A stretch of 64,000 nucleotides of DNA from Candidatus Goldiibacteriota bacterium (lineage in GTDB: Bacteria > Oederibacteriota > PGYV01 > DSYL01), in contig JAGNJD010000008.1 in assembly GCA_018000835.1 (NCBI GenBank), positions 469 through 64,468 of the forward strand, read 5' to 3'. A program made the position numbers and the translations under genes. Positions 24,856 to 34,142 of the stretch are shown here, one piece after another. Position 1 is the stretch's first letter. Each line of letters starts with the position of its first letter. The notes beneath the pieces are model-generated. The model was not told the DNA's origin. It saw nothing but the letters and a program-made list of their open reading frames with translations, and did not search any database.

Positions 24856-26640
24856 TTATACGAATATCCTTGCAATGACGTGTTCGGGATTTGTTCCAAG
24901 GACTCTCTGCACTATCTGATCTTCACGGACTATTTTTCTTACCATCTCCTTTGCCACGTCGTAATTTCTGTTCGTATATTTTATAATCGTATCCCTTACT
25001 TCCGTCGGCTCTGACTGTGCAACGTATTGAAGCAGTAATCTTACGTTATTTTCTATTGAATAAATGGTTGCATAGCGGAGCAAAACGTTTATTTTCCTTT
25101 TTGACATTTTAGGCGGCGGTCCTAACCCGTTGATGACGTTAAATACGAAATCCATGTAATTCTGGACTGCATCTTCCCTCGACGCAGCATCAACCAGTTC
25201 GGCAGACATGACAAGGTTCATCTTTTTCTGCTCACCCGTCCATTTTACCTGTGCTGATTTTTCTATTTTACCCGTATAATCCCCCATAAACGTTCCTTCA
25301 TTTATGTTTCCACGATAATCATATATGGGGTCTTTGGCAAGATATAAACCGACTGCTTTCATAACCTGGAAATCAACCGGGGTAAATGATACTTTTGCAC
25401 CTTTTTTCCCGGGTTCACCGGACACAATGCCCATTATAAACCTGTCGTCAAAAAAATCAACGAAGTTTCTAATTGGTTCTATTAAAATTGGGGGAATTAA
25501 GTAATTACCATCTTCATCCTTTGGAAAAGCATTTATATGAATTGATAAAATCTTTTTCAATGATTCTATGACGGTCTGTGGAGTTGCAATATAATTTTCG
25601 TTTGCTTTAGTAATATCCGGGATCTGTGCATTTACTAATATTCTCGTGCCGGAAAAAGGCACTCTGTTTGCACTTTTTTCAGATGCATTTACTATTATAG
25701 CATCAACTATGACTTTATCCCTTTTAATTAAATCAAGATGATCCGAAGTGTATGAATTAACCGTTGCGTTTGCTTCTGCTTCCACCATTGTTGAAACTTT
25801 GGAAAGTTCCATGTCCTTTTCTTTTATCTCATCTATGTTTTGTTTAAAAGCAACGAGGGATTCGTGCGCCCTGCCAAAAATTTCAGTATACAATTTTGTA
25901 AAATCAATCAGAACCTTGGCAATTGAATCTGACTTGCCCGCAAGCGAATCAATGTTTTTCTTATCTTCCGGGGATAATTTATGTCCTTTTTGTAAAACAT
26001 TAAAATACGAATTAAGTAAATCAAAATTCATTTTAAAACTTTTAAGCCGGTTGGGGTCAATGCTTGCTATTTTTTCTATCAATGGCTGGATGGTTCTTGA
26101 AATATTTGCACCTGCTTTTACTGCATCGTTTCTTTTCCATTCGAGGGCTGCTTTTAATTTCTTCGGGTCAACCTTGTCATCTTTTGACCTTTTTTTCTTT
26201 CCTGTTGTATCTATTAGTTCAATTTTTCCTTCTGCTATCATTTTCCATTTTTCAGTAACGGAAAAAACTACGTTTGAAAACTGACTTTCTTCCTTTTTAT
26301 CAAAATTCTCCAAAAGCCAGTTATAAATTCCCGTATCAAGAAGCTCTATAACCTTGCCATTATTTTCAACTTTGTCAGCAATTGCCCCGGTATTCAAAAA
26401 CAGCATCTGATGTCTGTTTAATTTGTTCATTCTTTCATTAATCAGGCAAGAAACGAGAGTGTTATAGGCATTTCTTAATTTGTTAACTTTTACGACGTCC
26501 TCTATTTTGTTTCCGCTATCCGATTTTTCCCTGGCATAAAACTCTATGGCGTCCAGAACCGTTTTCTGGACGTCCTGGTCTATTCCTTCAAAAACTTTGT
26601 TTATTGCCTCTCCCCGTGCAATCATTTCCGTATCAGCCAT
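24856..26640 (-). CDS. Large soluble protein of unknown function
   Basis: The 594-residue protein has no signal peptide or membrane segment. It is rich in Lys, Glu, Asn and Ile and looks mainly helical. A Lys/Asp-rich spacer near 150-165 (KKKRSKDDK) separates an N-terminal helical part from the rest. I recognise no catalytic motif or family. The start is well supported (GAGAAGGAGATAAAA before the ATG). The upstream neighbour on the same strand, 196 bp away, is a stand-alone cyclic-nucleotide-binding protein, a pairing that hints at a signal-dependent partner. Confidence 0.75.
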   Translation of the reverse strand: MADTEMIARGEAINKVFEGIDQDVQKTVLDAIEFYAREKSDSGNKIEDVVKVNKLRNAYNTLVSCLINERMNKLNRHQMLFLNTGAIADKVENNGKVIELLDTGIYNWLLENFDKKEESQFSNVVFSVTEKWKMIAEGKIELIDTTGKKKRSKDDKVDPKKLKAALEWKRNDAVKAGANISRTIQPLIEKIASIDPNRLKSFKMNFDLLNSYFNVLQKGHKLSPEDKKNIDSLAGKSDSIAKVLIDFTKLYTEIFGRAHESLVAFKQNIDEIKEKDMELSKVSTMVEAEANATVNSYTSDHLDLIKRDKVIVDAIIVNASEKSANRVPFSGTRILVNAQIPDITKANENYIATPQTVIESLKKILSIHINAFPKDEDGNYLIPPILIEPIRNFVDFFDDRFIMGIVSGEPGKKGAKVSFTPVDFQVMKAVGLYLAKDPIYDYRGNINEGTFMGDYTGKIEKSAQVKWTGEQKKMNLVMSAELVDAASREDAVQNYMDFVFNVINGLGPPPKMSKRKINVLLRYATIYSIENNVRLLLQYVAQSEPTEVRDTIIKYTNRNYDVAKEMVRKIVREDQIVQRVLGTNPEHVIARIFV

Positions 26641-26836
26641 TTTTATCTCCTTCTCGGGGTCTTTTTGCCCCAGTTAAAAATCCAACCCATTACCTGTCTA
26701 CTCTGCTTCTTTATCATACAGAGTTTTTGTCAACGTGATCCTGATTTTTATTATATCGTCTCTTTTTATAAAGATGTTTTATCATGTGAAACGTTCAAAT
26801 AGAAAAAAATTATATTTAAACGTCTCTTCTTTTTAA

Positions 26837-27277
26837 TTATTTTTTATTATCTGCAAATCTTTTTGAAAATGCTTCATTAATTATTAGAGATATTTTTGGA
26901 TTTTTCATTAATATTTTTTTAAAATCAACTTTATGAAGCACAAATAACTCTGTTGGTTCCTCGGCAATCACGGTTGCAGTTCTTGGTATGTCAGTTACAA
27001 GAGCCATTTCGCCAAAAAAATCGCCGGTGGATAACGTCGCTGCTTTTTTACCAGCACCAAAACCCTTTTTTATGTGAACCGATACTTCGCCGGAACCAAT
27101 TATGTAGAATTTGTCCCCAATTTCACCCTGTTTTATTATGATTTCACCTTGCTTTACTTTTCTTTTTTTTAATACTTTTATTAATTCGTCAAGTTCTCCA
27201 AAACTTAAATTATAGAAAAAATCAACTTTTTGTAATGCATTTCTTAACAGTGAAAAATCATCCTGCACATGTGCCAT
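26837..27277 (-). CDS. Single-domain cyclic-nucleotide-binding protein
   Basis: The 146-residue protein is almost entirely a cNMP-binding (CAP_ED) domain: VKQGEIIIKQGEIGDKFYII near 40-60 and the phosphate-binding cassette FGEMALVTDIPRTATVIA near 88-105. It retains the Glu and Arg that hold cyclic nucleotides. There is no helix-turn-helix, so it is not a CRP-type regulator but a sensor that would act through a partner. A near-consensus promoter precedes it. The following gene (unknown 594-residue protein) may be that partner. Confidence 0.9.
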   Translation of the reverse strand: MAHVQDDFSLLRNALQKVDFFYNLSFGELDELIKVLKKRKVKQGEIIIKQGEIGDKFYIIGSGEVSVHIKKGFGAGKKAATLSTGDFFGEMALVTDIPRTATVIAEEPTELFVLHKVDFKKILMKNPKISLIINEAFSKRFADNKK

Positions 27278-27302
27278 GTCCTCACCTCTTTAAATTACAT
27301 AT

Positions 27303-27331
27303 ATTTTAATATTTGTATATGGTTTTGTCAA
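27303..27331 (-). promoter_or_regulatory. Promoter of the cNMP-binding protein gene
   Basis: On the minus strand TTGACA (27331-27326), 17 bp, then TAAAAT (27308-27303), followed by GAGGTGAGG and the ATG at 27277. Confidence 0.7.
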
Positions 27332-27394
27332 TTAAAAATTTATATGGCAATTATATTTGCTGTCCGGCAAACTTAAAGAGATGATTAGACAACA

Positions 27395-27570
27395 AACGGC
27401 AGATAACAACAATGCCGGGTTATAAGTGCCGAATACCGGATGACTACAGTGCCAAGTGGCAAATATCATATGTAAAATAACGCACAGTTTTAATTAGTGG
27501 TTGTTTATTGCTGTTTAATAATTATATTATAGTATTTTGTTTTTCATTTGCACCGGGCACCTGCTACTAC
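27395..27570. repeat. Degenerate GGCA-rich dispersed repeat, copy 1
   Basis: The 300-bp gap before the helicase gene carries short stretches (TGCCAAGTGGCAAAT, TTTTTCATTTGC, GGCACCTGC) in the same order as at 38330-38440. The copies are strongly diverged. No ORF or RNA is seen here. Confidence 0.4.
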
Positions 27571-27581
27571 TTGTTATCTGT

Positions 27582-29750
27582 CTATATTTTTTCCAGTCCT
27601 GCATAATTTGCCGATAATACCTTTTTACCGTGTTTCTTAAATGCGATTGTAATTTTGAAATCGTTTCCATGCGGTTCTATTTTTAAAATAACCCCTTCCC
27701 CCATTATTTTATGTTTTACTTTCTCCCCTGGTTTATAAACCGGTGCTTCATCCATGTATTGCTCAAACTGCGGTTCCACATCCATCATAAAAGGTTCTTT
27801 ATTTACGTATTCTTTTAGCAACGTTTTGCCTTTTATCTCCAGCAACTGCTGTGGTATCTCATCTACGAACCTCGATACCGAACTTACATTTTTTGAACCA
27901 TATTGTCTGCGGAACAGCGTCGTAAACAAAAATAAACGTTTTCTTGCACGCGTCATCCCCACGTAACAAAGACGCCTTTCTTCCTCTATGCCTCCGGGTT
28001 CATCAATACAATTTTTATGAGGGAACAAACCTTCATTCATGCCTGCTATAAAAACGTTTTCAAATTCAAGTCCTTTTGCACTGTGAATTGTCATTAAAGT
28101 TATGGCATTGGCATTCCTGTCCATTTTGTCTATGTCCATTATCAATGCAACCCGACTTAAAAAATCTTCCAGGGTTGCTTCCGGTTGTTTTTCTTCAAAT
28201 TCAGAAATAGCGGATACGAGTTCTTTTACGTTTTCAATCCGTTCATCCGATTTTACAGACGTATTGCTCTGCCAGTAATCAATGTATCCGGTTTCAGACA
28301 AAATTTTCTTAACCACTTTCGTAATTGACAAATCCTTCCTGTTATCAGAAACGTTTTTTATCAGGTTATAAAACTGTGAAAGGGAATTTCTCGTGCTTTC
28401 TTTTATATCTGCAATGTCATTAATGTCTCTGATGGCTTCAAAAACGGGAATTTCTTTTTCCATTGCATATTCTTCCAGTTTTGCAATGGAAGCATCTCCT
28501 ATACCACGCGGGGGAACGTTAATGACTCTTTTAAAACTTATGACATCATTGGGATTTACAACAAGACGCAGATATGCAAGGACATCTTTAATTTCCATTC
28601 TGCCATAAAACTGAATCCCGCCTATCAATTTATACGGGACCCCGTTTCTCCTGAAACAATCTTCTATTGCGCGGGACTGTGCGTTTGTTCTGTAAAAAAC
28701 GGCCATGTCTTTTAAATTCGTATCCGTGGTTCTTAATAATCTGTCTGCCTCTGCTAAAATGGCTTCTGCTTCTTTTGTGGCATCTTCCGTATACGTCAGC
28801 GTAATCTTTTGTCCACTTTCGTTTTCAGTCCAGAGTTCCTTGTCTTTTCTGTCCTTATTGTTGAAAATAACGTTGTGCGCCGCTTTTAAGATGGATTTCG
28901 TTGAACGATAATTCTGGTCAAGACATATAACCCTGGAATTTGGATAATCATTTTCAAAATCAAGTATGTTTGTAATGTCCGCCCCCCTGAATCTGTAAAT
29001 TGACTGGTCATCGTCTCCCACAACGCATATATTTTTATATTTTTTTGCAAGAAAACTCACCAGAGTATACTGGGAATTATTTATGTCCTGATACTCATCA
29101 ATGAGAATGTATCTGAATTTTTCCTGATACATGGCAAGAATTTCCGGATTTTTCCGGAAAAGTTCTATCGGCTTTTTTATCAAGTCGTCAAAATCAAAAG
29201 CATTATTAAACTGCATCTTATTTTCGTAAATTTCATAAATTCTTGAAACAAGTTTTGAATCATAATCTTTTGCATATTCCATAAATTCGTCAGGCGTTAA
29301 CAACTGGTTTTTTATGTCTGAAATCTTTCTTATTACTAAGTAAGGTTTTATCTGTTTTTCGGTTATTTTAGTTTCGTGCATGCATTCTTTTACAAGCCGT
29401 TCCCTGTCATCCTCATCGTATATTGAAAAATTCCTGTTATATCCTATTTTTTCGCAATGGTTCATCAGTATCCTGCATCCAAATGAATGAAAAGTGGACA
29501 TCCATATTTTTTCTGCTTTTTTCCCGATAACTTTTTCTATCCTGCTTTTCATCTCATCCGCTGCCTTATTTGTAAAAGTTACCGCAAGTATATTTTCAGG
29601 CGGGACGTTATGAACCGAAATCAAATATGCTATCCTATAAGTAATTACACGCGTTTTTCCGCTGCCTGCACCTGCAAGTATCAGCAAAGGACCGTCTTTA
29701 TGCTTTACTGCTTCAAACTGATTCTTGTTAAGAATTTCCTCAAAATTCAT
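27582..29750 (-). CDS. UvrD/PcrA-type ATP-dependent DNA helicase
   Basis: This superfamily 1A 3'-5' DNA helicase is used in repair and in clearing recombination intermediates. The 722-residue protein is of usual length. It shows the Q-motif (LNKNQFEAVKH), Walker A GAGSGKTR near 27-34, motif Ia TFTNKAADEM, motif II DEYQDIN near 219-225, motif III GDDDQSIYRFRGA, motif IV/V QNYRST and TIHSAKGLEFENV, and motif VI YVGMTRARKRL near 600. The C-terminal Tudor-like tail (PGEKVKHKIMGEG) matches PcrA/UvrD. The Shine-Dalgarno is AAGGAG. It seems to be a single-gene unit with its own promoter. Confidence 0.95.
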   Translation of the reverse strand: MNFEEILNKNQFEAVKHKDGPLLILAGAGSGKTRVITYRIAYLISVHNVPPENILAVTFTNKAADEMKSRIEKVIGKKAEKIWMSTFHSFGCRILMNHCEKIGYNRNFSIYDEDDRERLVKECMHETKITEKQIKPYLVIRKISDIKNQLLTPDEFMEYAKDYDSKLVSRIYEIYENKMQFNNAFDFDDLIKKPIELFRKNPEILAMYQEKFRYILIDEYQDINNSQYTLVSFLAKKYKNICVVGDDDQSIYRFRGADITNILDFENDYPNSRVICLDQNYRSTKSILKAAHNVIFNNKDRKDKELWTENESGQKITLTYTEDATKEAEAILAEADRLLRTTDTNLKDMAVFYRTNAQSRAIEDCFRRNGVPYKLIGGIQFYGRMEIKDVLAYLRLVVNPNDVISFKRVINVPPRGIGDASIAKLEEYAMEKEIPVFEAIRDINDIADIKESTRNSLSQFYNLIKNVSDNRKDLSITKVVKKILSETGYIDYWQSNTSVKSDERIENVKELVSAISEFEEKQPEATLEDFLSRVALIMDIDKMDRNANAITLMTIHSAKGLEFENVFIAGMNEGLFPHKNCIDEPGGIEEERRLCYVGMTRARKRLFLFTTLFRRQYGSKNVSSVSRFVDEIPQQLLEIKGKTLLKEYVNKEPFMMDVEPQFEQYMDEAPVYKPGEKVKHKIMGEGVILKIEPHGNDFKITIAFKKHGKKVLSANYAGLEKI

Positions 29751-29859
29751 CCGTAAACTCCTTTTTATCTTTTATGCATCCTGCCCTTTCATCATATCTG
29801 CATTTTTTTCTTTAATAATGGGATTTATTATATTATTGTTCAGAAATGTTTATTTTTAC

Positions 29860-29888
29860 ATTTTATCAAATAATAATAATTTTATCAA
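29860..29888 (-). promoter_or_regulatory. Candidate promoter of the helicase gene
   Basis: On the minus strand TTGATA (29888-29883), 17 bp, then TAAAAT (29865-29860). The region is very AT-rich, so a chance match is possible. Confidence 0.45.
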
Positions 29889-29934
29889 TATTGCAAAGGA
29901 AAATAGAATGATTAATTAATTATAAATAAAAAAA

Positions 29935-30681
29935 TTATTTACCCGGCGCAATTTTTCTTAATAATTTTAAAGCCTTTTTTCTGTCGCGGATATAGATAAA
30001 AAAATTGCTTACTGCTGCAATCAAGGCACCAAATGCGTTGATTATCAAATCTGACATGGTATCTCTCAATCCACTCCCCTGATATGGCTTGCCGAGAATT
30101 ATCAGATTAGTATCTGGCGGCAGATCCCATTTCTGATTTGCAGTTCCGAAAAATACGTCAATCGTAAATTCAAACATTTCCCACAATACTCCCAGGCTCA
30201 CGGCAAAAGCAAAAGTAAAAACTGCGATAAGTCTGGGACTTAAATTCATGCTGTAACGCTTGTTTATAATGTAAATATAGATGGCGCCGATAAAACCAAT
30301 GATAATACCTGATGTTGCGTGTAAAAGGTCGTCCCACCAGAAAAAACGATAATAAAGGTCAAACCTGACGCTTAGAAAAATGGCACAATAAATAAAAATT
30401 ACAATTATAGTTTCAAAAATAATGGGAAGATGTATTTTAATCCGAGTATCAAGAAATTCCGGAAGAAAACAAAGAATAAGCGTAAGTATTGTCCATAGTT
30501 CAATTTCTACGTCCTTGCTGATTTGGTTATAAATATAAATACCGGAAGAATTTTTTGCATCTATAATGTTGAACGTTATCTTTGCAAGATTAAAAAGAAT
30601 TGAAATTATGAGTGATATCCGCAACACATAGACGATTGCAGGCATGTTTTTATGGTTGGCGTTTTTTTTCTTACTATTCAT
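29935..30681 (-). CDS. DUF2238/YjdF-like membrane protein
   Basis: The 248-residue protein has about seven membrane segments. Conserved-looking polar motifs inside the membrane are WWDDLLHATSGIIIG near 113-127, GVLWEMFEFTID near 163-174 and GLRDTMSDLIINAFGA near 203-218. These His, Glu and Asp motifs match the DUF2238 (YjdF) group of inner-membrane proteins, whose function is not known. It is alone on its strand segment, with gaps of 184 and 299 bp around it. Confidence 0.75.
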   Translation of the reverse strand: MNSKKKNANHKNMPAIVYVLRISLIISILFNLAKITFNIIDAKNSSGIYIYNQISKDVEIELWTILTLILCFLPEFLDTRIKIHLPIIFETIIVIFIYCAIFLSVRFDLYYRFFWWDDLLHATSGIIIGFIGAIYIYIINKRYSMNLSPRLIAVFTFAFAVSLGVLWEMFEFTIDVFFGTANQKWDLPPDTNLIILGKPYQGSGLRDTMSDLIINAFGALIAAVSNFFIYIRDRKKALKLLRKIAPGK

Positions 30682-30980
30682 GACAAATAACTACTAAAAA
30701 TTTTTTTAAACATAACTTACACCTGAAATTTTATATTTTTATTTGCCCATAAAATTTTAAAACTTTTAATTTTTCATAAATTAACACAAACGTGATTATT
30801 AGTAAAGAGATTTTTGTGCTGCAAAGCAACGGTTTAATTATACTCATGGAACTTATTGTAATGAATTCCTCAAAAAATGCAATCAACCACTCCATTCTGA
30901 CTTTATGCCTGTAAAAACATTTAATAAGGAATGAATCAAAATTTATACTTTTGCGGAAAGAATTGATTTAACGGACGTTA
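30682..30980. other. Intergenic region
   Basis: 299 bp without a gene. It holds the dispersed repeat at 30850-30898 and nothing else I can name. Confidence 0.5.
30850..30898 (+). repeat. 49-bp dispersed repeat, copy A
   Basis: 45 of 49 bases match the copy at 55974-56022, in the same orientation. The core TCCTCAAAAAA with GAATT also occurs inverted at 14628-14645. It may be the remnant of a mobile element or a small non-autonomous repeat. Confidence 0.7.
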
Positions 30981-31913
30981 TTAATTTGCCAGTTTTATGG
31001 TTTTTTGTATTTCTGCGAGGTCGTTCGTATTCAGGCATCTTTTACCGCTGTCCATTTTTTTTGCCATTCTTGATAAAAATGTCCCTGCACCAATTTCTAC
31101 AAAAGTATTTACCCCGTTTTTTAGCATCATCTCAAGGCACAAATCAATCCGTGAAGGTTTAAAAACATAATCCACGAATTTTTCTTTTATCTCCTGAACG
31201 CTTTCGTAATACTGTCCGGTCGTCTGACATAAAACCCTGTATCTGGGCTTGTCAATTTTTATTTTTAAAAATTCCTCTCTTAATTTATCCGCAACCGGCT
31301 GTAATATTGAAAAACAGGCATATTCTTCGTTTGGAAGATCAATTAAATTTGCATTTAACTTTTTGAATATATCAGTAATTACCTGATGTGCCTTTTTTTC
31401 ATACATTATTATTGAACTATCCTTACCATTATAGGAAACAATTTCAATTTTTATCCTTTTTTTCAGTTCTGAAACTAATTTTCCGGTTTCCGTAACAGGG
31501 ACCGAATTTACAAGGGCGTGATGAAAAAAATCCGTGCCAACTTCTTCCAGTATTATTTCCCTTTTCTTAAATAAAAAATCAATCGCATCTTCAAATGAAA
31601 TCGCTTCCGCTGACGCAAGTGCCATAATTTCCCCTGATTTGTATCCCATCATCTGCTCAGGTGTAACCCTGTATTCCTTTAATAAATCAAAAATTCCACG
31701 CTGGTAAACTCCGTTTATTATTATGCCGTTTTCTTCTTTTGACAGTTCTTCCTGCGGTCCGATAAAAGACAATTTATTTATCTTAAAATCCTGGTATTTT
31801 TTTTCAACTTTATCGTAATACTGCCGGACAATCCATGCCGAATCATACACTTTTTTTCCAAGGTTAACGTACTGATAACCGGCAGCCGTAAACAGATAAC
31901 CGATAACTGCCAT
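30981..31913 (-). CDS. FabD-like acyltransferase homologue with lost catalytic residues
   Basis: The 310-residue protein follows the malonyl-CoA:ACP acyltransferase fold from end to end: an N-terminal TAAGYQYVNLGK segment, EQMMGYKSGEIMALASAE (about 86-103) where FabD has GHSLGE, and a C-terminal VNTFVEIGAGTFLSRM. The nucleophile position reads Lys (Gly90-Tyr91-Lys92-Ser93) and the active His region reads ACFSILQP instead of FHS. Both catalytic residues therefore look absent, unless Ser93 acts in their place. It may bind an acyl carrier protein or regulate. It follows a methyltransferase gene directly (TAA then ATG). Real fabD must be elsewhere. Confidence 0.72.
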   Translation of the reverse strand: MAVIGYLFTAAGYQYVNLGKKVYDSAWIVRQYYDKVEKKYQDFKINKLSFIGPQEELSKEENGIIINGVYQRGIFDLLKEYRVTPEQMMGYKSGEIMALASAEAISFEDAIDFLFKKREIILEEVGTDFFHHALVNSVPVTETGKLVSELKKRIKIEIVSYNGKDSSIIMYEKKAHQVITDIFKKLNANLIDLPNEEYACFSILQPVADKLREEFLKIKIDKPRYRVLCQTTGQYYESVQEIKEKFVDYVFKPSRIDLCLEMMLKNGVNTFVEIGAGTFLSRMAKKMDSGKRCLNTNDLAEIQKTIKLAN

Positions 31914-32606
31914 TTAAAAAATACCTTCCTTTGCCTTTTTTATCACGAGCATGCCAAAATCTCCAAAAGGCAAATTTGTCTTTTCAAAAAAATTATCAAC
32001 GAAAGGAAACAAATATGCAATATTTAACGGCAGATAAAGTGTATAATAAATTTTAATTGAATACTCATCTTTTTTATCGCTTAATGCAATACTGACTATT
32101 TCTTTTAATTCCCTGCCACAAAGCGGCATTGCATCTTTGTAAACCTCTTTCCTTACGTTTACTTTAAAAAAGTTGGTTAAGGAATGTTTATTTAAAAATC
32201 CTATGCCTATTTTTTTTGACGCTATTCTGTATGCTTCTCTTACTGCCTGCACCTTATCGGGTGAAAAAGCAAAAGAATGCATAAAAATAACGTTTTCAAA
32301 ACTGTTGTCTCCTACGGGTATGTTTTCATACGGCCCTATTATTATCTGTTCTTTTTTTATTACTGATTTTTGTATTGCCTTTCTTGCCATCTCTTCCACG
32401 GGTTCTGTCCCCACAGCCTCAAGTTCCAGTTCGGTAAGATACTGGACATATCTGCCTGTTCCACAGCCGATTTCCAGAACGCGTTCCCCGCGTTTGAAAC
32501 GCATCGAATTGATCAATAATTCTTTTTCCTTTTCATCAACGTACATTCCAACCGGAGATAAAAACCATCTTTCATAATCTTTTACAATTTCAGGATTTGA
32601 TACCAT
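31914..32606 (-). CDS. Class I SAM-dependent methyltransferase
   Basis: The 230-residue protein has motif I VLEIGCGTGRYV near 43-54, AVGTEPVEEM near 64-73, the NSFENVIFMHSF segment near 97-108, and AYRIASKKIGIGFLN near 124-138. The substrate is unknown. It lies between the ThpR gene (2 bp upstream) and the FabD-like gene (directly downstream), so the three are probably cotranscribed. An AAGGGAT ribosome site supports the ATG at 32606. Confidence 0.82.
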   Translation of the reverse strand: MVSNPEIVKDYERWFLSPVGMYVDEKEKELLINSMRFKRGERVLEIGCGTGRYVQYLTELELEAVGTEPVEEMARKAIQKSVIKKEQIIIGPYENIPVGDNSFENVIFMHSFAFSPDKVQAVREAYRIASKKIGIGFLNKHSLTNFFKVNVRKEVYKDAMPLCGRELKEIVSIALSDKKDEYSIKIYYTLYLPLNIAYLFPFVDNFFEKTNLPFGDFGMLVIKKAKEGIF

Positions 32607-32608
32607 TT

Positions 32609-33136
32609 TTATCCCTTAAAATTATGTTCAAAAATTTTTGTGTAAAAAGGTCCGTCTGGTTTTAAATCACTTTTAAACAATACAATTGATTCTGCCGCGG
32701 AATTTATATCAAAATTTCTTAAATAATCCGTTATGTCAACTGCGTTTCTCGTTCTTGCAATCGTAATGTGCGGTATGTATTTTCTGTTCTCTTTTTGTAT
32801 TCCGGTCTTTTCAAGTTTATCTTCCAGTCTGTTATAAATTTTTTCTATTATTTTTGAGCCCTGAATTACGTTTACCCATATAACCTTTGCCGAAGTCAGC
32901 GATGGAAAAGACGACAACCTATTGCAGGATATTGCAAATTTCTCCACGCCATTTAAACTTTCACCGATAATCTCTTTTATTTTTTCAATTTTATCTTCTT
33001 TTATTTCCCCGAGAAATTTTACGGTTATATGCAGATTTTCCTTTTTCGTAAATTTTAAATCCTTAATCCTGGGATAAACTCCATATATTTCATTCTGGGT
33101 AGTGCTGTTTAAGGGTATGCCAATAAAACATCTCAT
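32609..33136 (-). CDS. thpR: RNA 2',3'-cyclic phosphodiesterase (ThpR/LigT)
   Basis: This 2H-phosphoesterase opens 2',3'-cyclic phosphates on RNA. The 175 residues contain both active-site HxT motifs: LHITVKFLGEI near 37-47 and HITIARTRN near 122-130. I chose the ATG at 33136, which overlaps the stop of the epimerase gene (ATGA) and gives the usual MRCFIGI beginning. A GTG at 33148 with GGAG upstream is also in frame. The size is typical. Confidence 0.9.
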   Translation of the reverse strand: MRCFIGIPLNSTTQNEIYGVYPRIKDLKFTKKENLHITVKFLGEIKEDKIEKIKEIIGESLNGVEKFAISCNRLSSFPSLTSAKVIWVNVIQGSKIIEKIYNRLEDKLEKTGIQKENRKYIPHITIARTRNAVDITDYLRNFDINSAAESIVLFKSDLKPDGPFYTKIFEHNFKG

Positions 33137-34095
33137 TCTTTTATCCACGTCTCCTTTGCCCAGGAAATAGTATCACCCATTCCATCCTCAAAGGAAATTT
33201 TTGGTTTCCAGCCAAGTAATTTTTTTGCCTTTGAAACGTCTGCCTGCATGTGTTTCTGGTCACCGGGACGTTCTTCTTTATAAATCACCCTATAATTTTT
33301 TCTGTTTCTGCCGAATTCCTTTAAAATGAAATCAACGAGATTATTTATTGAAATCCTCATTCCAGAACCTACGTTAAAAACCTCGCCGTATGACTTTTTA
33401 TTATCAATTGCTCCAATCCACGCATCTGCCACGTCTTTTATGTGCACATAATCCCTTGACTGTTCCCCATCGCCGAATATCGTTACCGGTTCTTCCCGAA
33501 GCACGTTTCCTATAAAAATGGAAACAACTCCCTGATATGGATTTGTAAGCGACTGCCTTCTACCATATACGTTAAACATACGTAAAGCAGTTACGTTTAA
33601 TTTAAAAGGCAGATCGTTTCGCAGACCCGTTGCAAGGCAGTAACGTTCCCCTGAGTATTTCGTTATTCCATAATAGGAAATCGGTCTCGTGCTCATCGTT
33701 TCCTTTATTGGAACTGCGTCCGGCTGCCCATAAGACGTCATTGACGAAGCGTATAAAAGCCTCGGAATTTTAAATTTAATTGCAGAATTTATTACGTTTA
33801 TGGTTCCCAGGACGTTCGTAAACAGGTCTGCTGCCGGGTCATGAAAAGATTTTATTGTGGATGCACATCCTGCAATGTGAAAAATGACGTCCACTTTTTT
33901 TCTGAAACATTTTTCAACGTCTTTTTTATTTCTGACATCTCCCTTGATAAAAGTCGCGTGAGGATTTAAGTTTTCCTTCAACCCCGTTGATAAATTGTCA
34001 ATTATCGTAACTTTATAACCTTTTTTTAAAAGTTCGTCCGAAAGATTACTTCCTATAAAACCAGCACCACCTGTTACAAGCACGTGTTTTACCAT
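33133..34095 (-). CDS. NAD-dependent sugar-nucleotide epimerase/dehydratase (GalE-like SDR)
   Basis: An extended short-chain dehydrogenase acting on a nucleotide-sugar. The 320 residues have the NAD-binding GGAGFIGSN near 9-17, IDNLSTG near 32-38, HIAGCAS near 73-79 and the catalytic YYGITK (Tyr-x-x-x-Lys) near 142-147. The C-terminal part has GDGEQSRDYVHIKDVADAW, which binds the sugar nucleotide. UDP-glucose 4-epimerase or a related epimerase is the best guess; substrate is not decided. A GGAGG site precedes the ATG. It neighbours a second SDR, a GT2 transferase and YfhO, consistent with surface glycan synthesis. Confidence 0.9.
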   Translation of the reverse strand: MVKHVLVTGGAGFIGSNLSDELLKKGYKVTIIDNLSTGLKENLNPHATFIKGDVRNKKDVEKCFRKKVDVIFHIAGCASTIKSFHDPAADLFTNVLGTINVINSAIKFKIPRLLYASSMTSYGQPDAVPIKETMSTRPISYYGITKYSGERYCLATGLRNDLPFKLNVTALRMFNVYGRRQSLTNPYQGVVSIFIGNVLREEPVTIFGDGEQSRDYVHIKDVADAWIGAIDNKKSYGEVFNVGSGMRISINNLVDFILKEFGRNRKNYRVIYKEERPGDQKHMQADVSKAKKLLGWKPKISFEDGMGDTISWAKETWIKE

Positions 34096-34142
34096 GTTAT
34101 CCTCCAGATTCTTCTGTTTTATTCATCAAATATGTTACGTTC

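Noticed and set aside
26641-26836. TTGACA at 26733-26728 as a promoter of the 594-residue protein gene
   Set aside because: No acceptable -10 box lies 16-18 bp downstream (a TATGAT is only 9 bp away).
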